Assembly: GCA_003157675.1 (NCBI GenBank)
Contig: PMKG01000210.1
Location: 1 to 13,702, forward strand
DNA from: Acidobacteriota bacterium
GTDB lineage: Bacteria > Acidobacteriota > Vicinamibacteria > Vicinamibacterales > Fen-181
Length of the DNA: 13,702 nucleotides
Direction of reading: 5' to 3'
Positions 12,990-13,702 of this stretch are shown piece after piece (position 1 is the first letter of the stretch; the number at the start of each line of letters is the position of its first letter). The position numbers were made by a program, and so were the translations under genes. The notes below the pieces were generated by a model. It did not search any database and was not told where the DNA came from. It saw only the letters and a program-made list of their open reading frames with translations.

Positions 12990-13702
12990 TTGTTCAAGAA
13001 GATTCTGATCGCCAACCGAGGTGAGATCGCGCTCCGCGTCATCCATGCCTGCCGCGAGCTGGGCATCAAGACCGTCGCCGTCTACTCGGAAGCCGACGCC
13101 AACTCGCTGCACGTGCGGTTTGCCGACGAGGACGTGTGCATCGGGCCCGCCCGTGCTGCGCAGAGCTACTTGAGCGTGCCGGCCGTCATCAGCGCGGCCG
13201 AGGTGACCGGCGCCGACGCCATCCACCCGGGTTACGGCTTCCTGTCCGAAAGCGCCTACTTCGCCGAGGTCTGCGAGGCGTGCCACATCAAGTTCATCGG
13301 GCCCGACCCGCGCGTGATCCGCCTGATGGGCGACAAGGCGCGCGCCCGGCGCGTGATGAAGAAGGCGGGCGTGCCGGTGCTGCCGGGCAGCGACGGGATC
13401 GTCGAGAGCGAGGAGAAGGCGCTCAGGATCGCGAAGGACATCGGGTACCCGGTGCTCATCAAGGCCACCGCCGGCGGTGGCGGGCGCGGCATGCGCGTCG
13501 CGACGGGCCCGTCCGACTTCGGCCAGGCATTCAAGACGGCGCAGCGCGAGGCCGAGGCGGCGTTCGGCGTGAAGGACGTCTACATCGAGAAGTACCTCGA
13601 GTCGCCGCGGCACATCGAGTTCCAGATCCTCGGCGACCACCACGGCACCGTCGTGCACCTCGGCGAGCGCGAGTGCTCGATCCAGCGCCGCCACCAGAAG
13701 AT
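12990..13702 (+). CDS. accC: Biotin carboxylase subunit of acetyl-CoA carboxylase (3' end outside window)
   Basis: The first 237 residues of a protein that is about 450 residues in the family; the gene runs off the right edge. AccC uses ATP and bicarbonate to carboxylate the biotin on AccB. The start is TTG at 12990, with AGGGGG about 9 nt upstream and 13 nt after accB, giving the canonical beginning FKKILIANRGEIALRV (2-17). Further motifs: the N-domain IHPGYGFLSE (near residue 80), the ATP-grasp glycine-rich loop IKATAGGGGRGMR (about 155-167), and the nucleotide-binding stretch YIEKYLESPRHIEFQ (near residues 199-213), then ECSIQRRHQK at the edge. No ATG is available near this position, so TTG is the best start. 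The catalytic C-terminal part is not in the window. Confidence 0.97.
   Translation, partial: MFKKILIANRGEIALRVIHACRELGIKTVAVYSEADANSLHVRFADEDVCIGPARAAQSYLSVPAVISAAEVTGADAIHPGYGFLSESAYFAEVCEACHIKFIGPDPRVIRLMGDKARARRVMKKAGVPVLPGSDGIVESEEKALRIAKDIGYPVLIKATAGGGGRGMRVATGPSDFGQAFKTAQREAEAAFGVKDVYIEKYLESPRHIEFQILGDHHGTVVHLGERECSIQRRHQK

Noticed and set aside
1..13702. New defence, mobile or biosynthetic system
   Set aside because: Every large gene but two is a recognised housekeeping or pilus gene; there are no transposases, integrases, repeat arrays, nucleases or toxin pairs in view.

Overview
The window is a high-GC (roughly two-thirds G+C by eye), densely coded stretch of a bacterial chromosome. 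It holds two housekeeping gene trains transcribed away from each other from a 491-bp divergent intergenic region (5277-5767). The gene content, the protein style, and the order pilMNOPQ followed by accBC opposite a ribosomal/translation cluster suggest an Acidobacteriota member, perhaps of the Vicinamibacteria. This is inference from gene style; no 16S rRNA or other phylogenetic marker was compared. I saw no mobile element, CRISPR array, tRNA or rRNA gene.

Left half, minus strand, in order of transcription: rplM (L13), rpsI (S9), rpsB (S2), tsf (EF-Ts), pyrH (UMP kinase), frr (ribosome recycling factor). After a 181-bp gap comes an RND-type multidrug efflux adaptor lipoprotein and the first four codons of the next gene, probably its RND permease, at the window edge. 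The translation cluster starts from a near-consensus sigma-70 promoter (TTGACA-17 bp-TATCAT). It is broken by two minus-strand intrinsic terminator/attenuator hairpins, one between rpsB and tsf and one between tsf and pyrH. Just before pyrH a perfect TATAAT lies 10 nt from the start codon and there is no Shine-Dalgarno sequence, so pyrH may be made from a leaderless or nearly leaderless message.

Right half, plus strand: pilM, pilN, pilO, pilP, pilQ (inner-membrane alignment complex and outer-membrane secretin of the type IV pilus), then a secreted or lipoprotein gene of unknown function, a TPR-repeat protein, accB (biotin carboxyl carrier protein) and the 5' part of accC (biotin carboxylase, cut by the window end). 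pilM/pilN and pilO/pilP overlap by ATGA, and pilP/pilQ abut. A -24/-12 (sigma-54) promoter candidate lies upstream of pilM, with inverted repeats farther upstream that could be activator sites.

The genes fall into three jobs: ribosome assembly and translation with pyrimidine nucleotide supply, type IV pilus assembly (PilM-N-O-P link the cytoplasmic motor to the PilQ gate), and malonyl-CoA formation for fatty acid synthesis (AccB/AccC). I do not see a clearly new multi-gene system. The least explained parts are the unknown secreted protein and the TPR protein between pilQ and accB, and the regulatory structures in the intergenic gaps.
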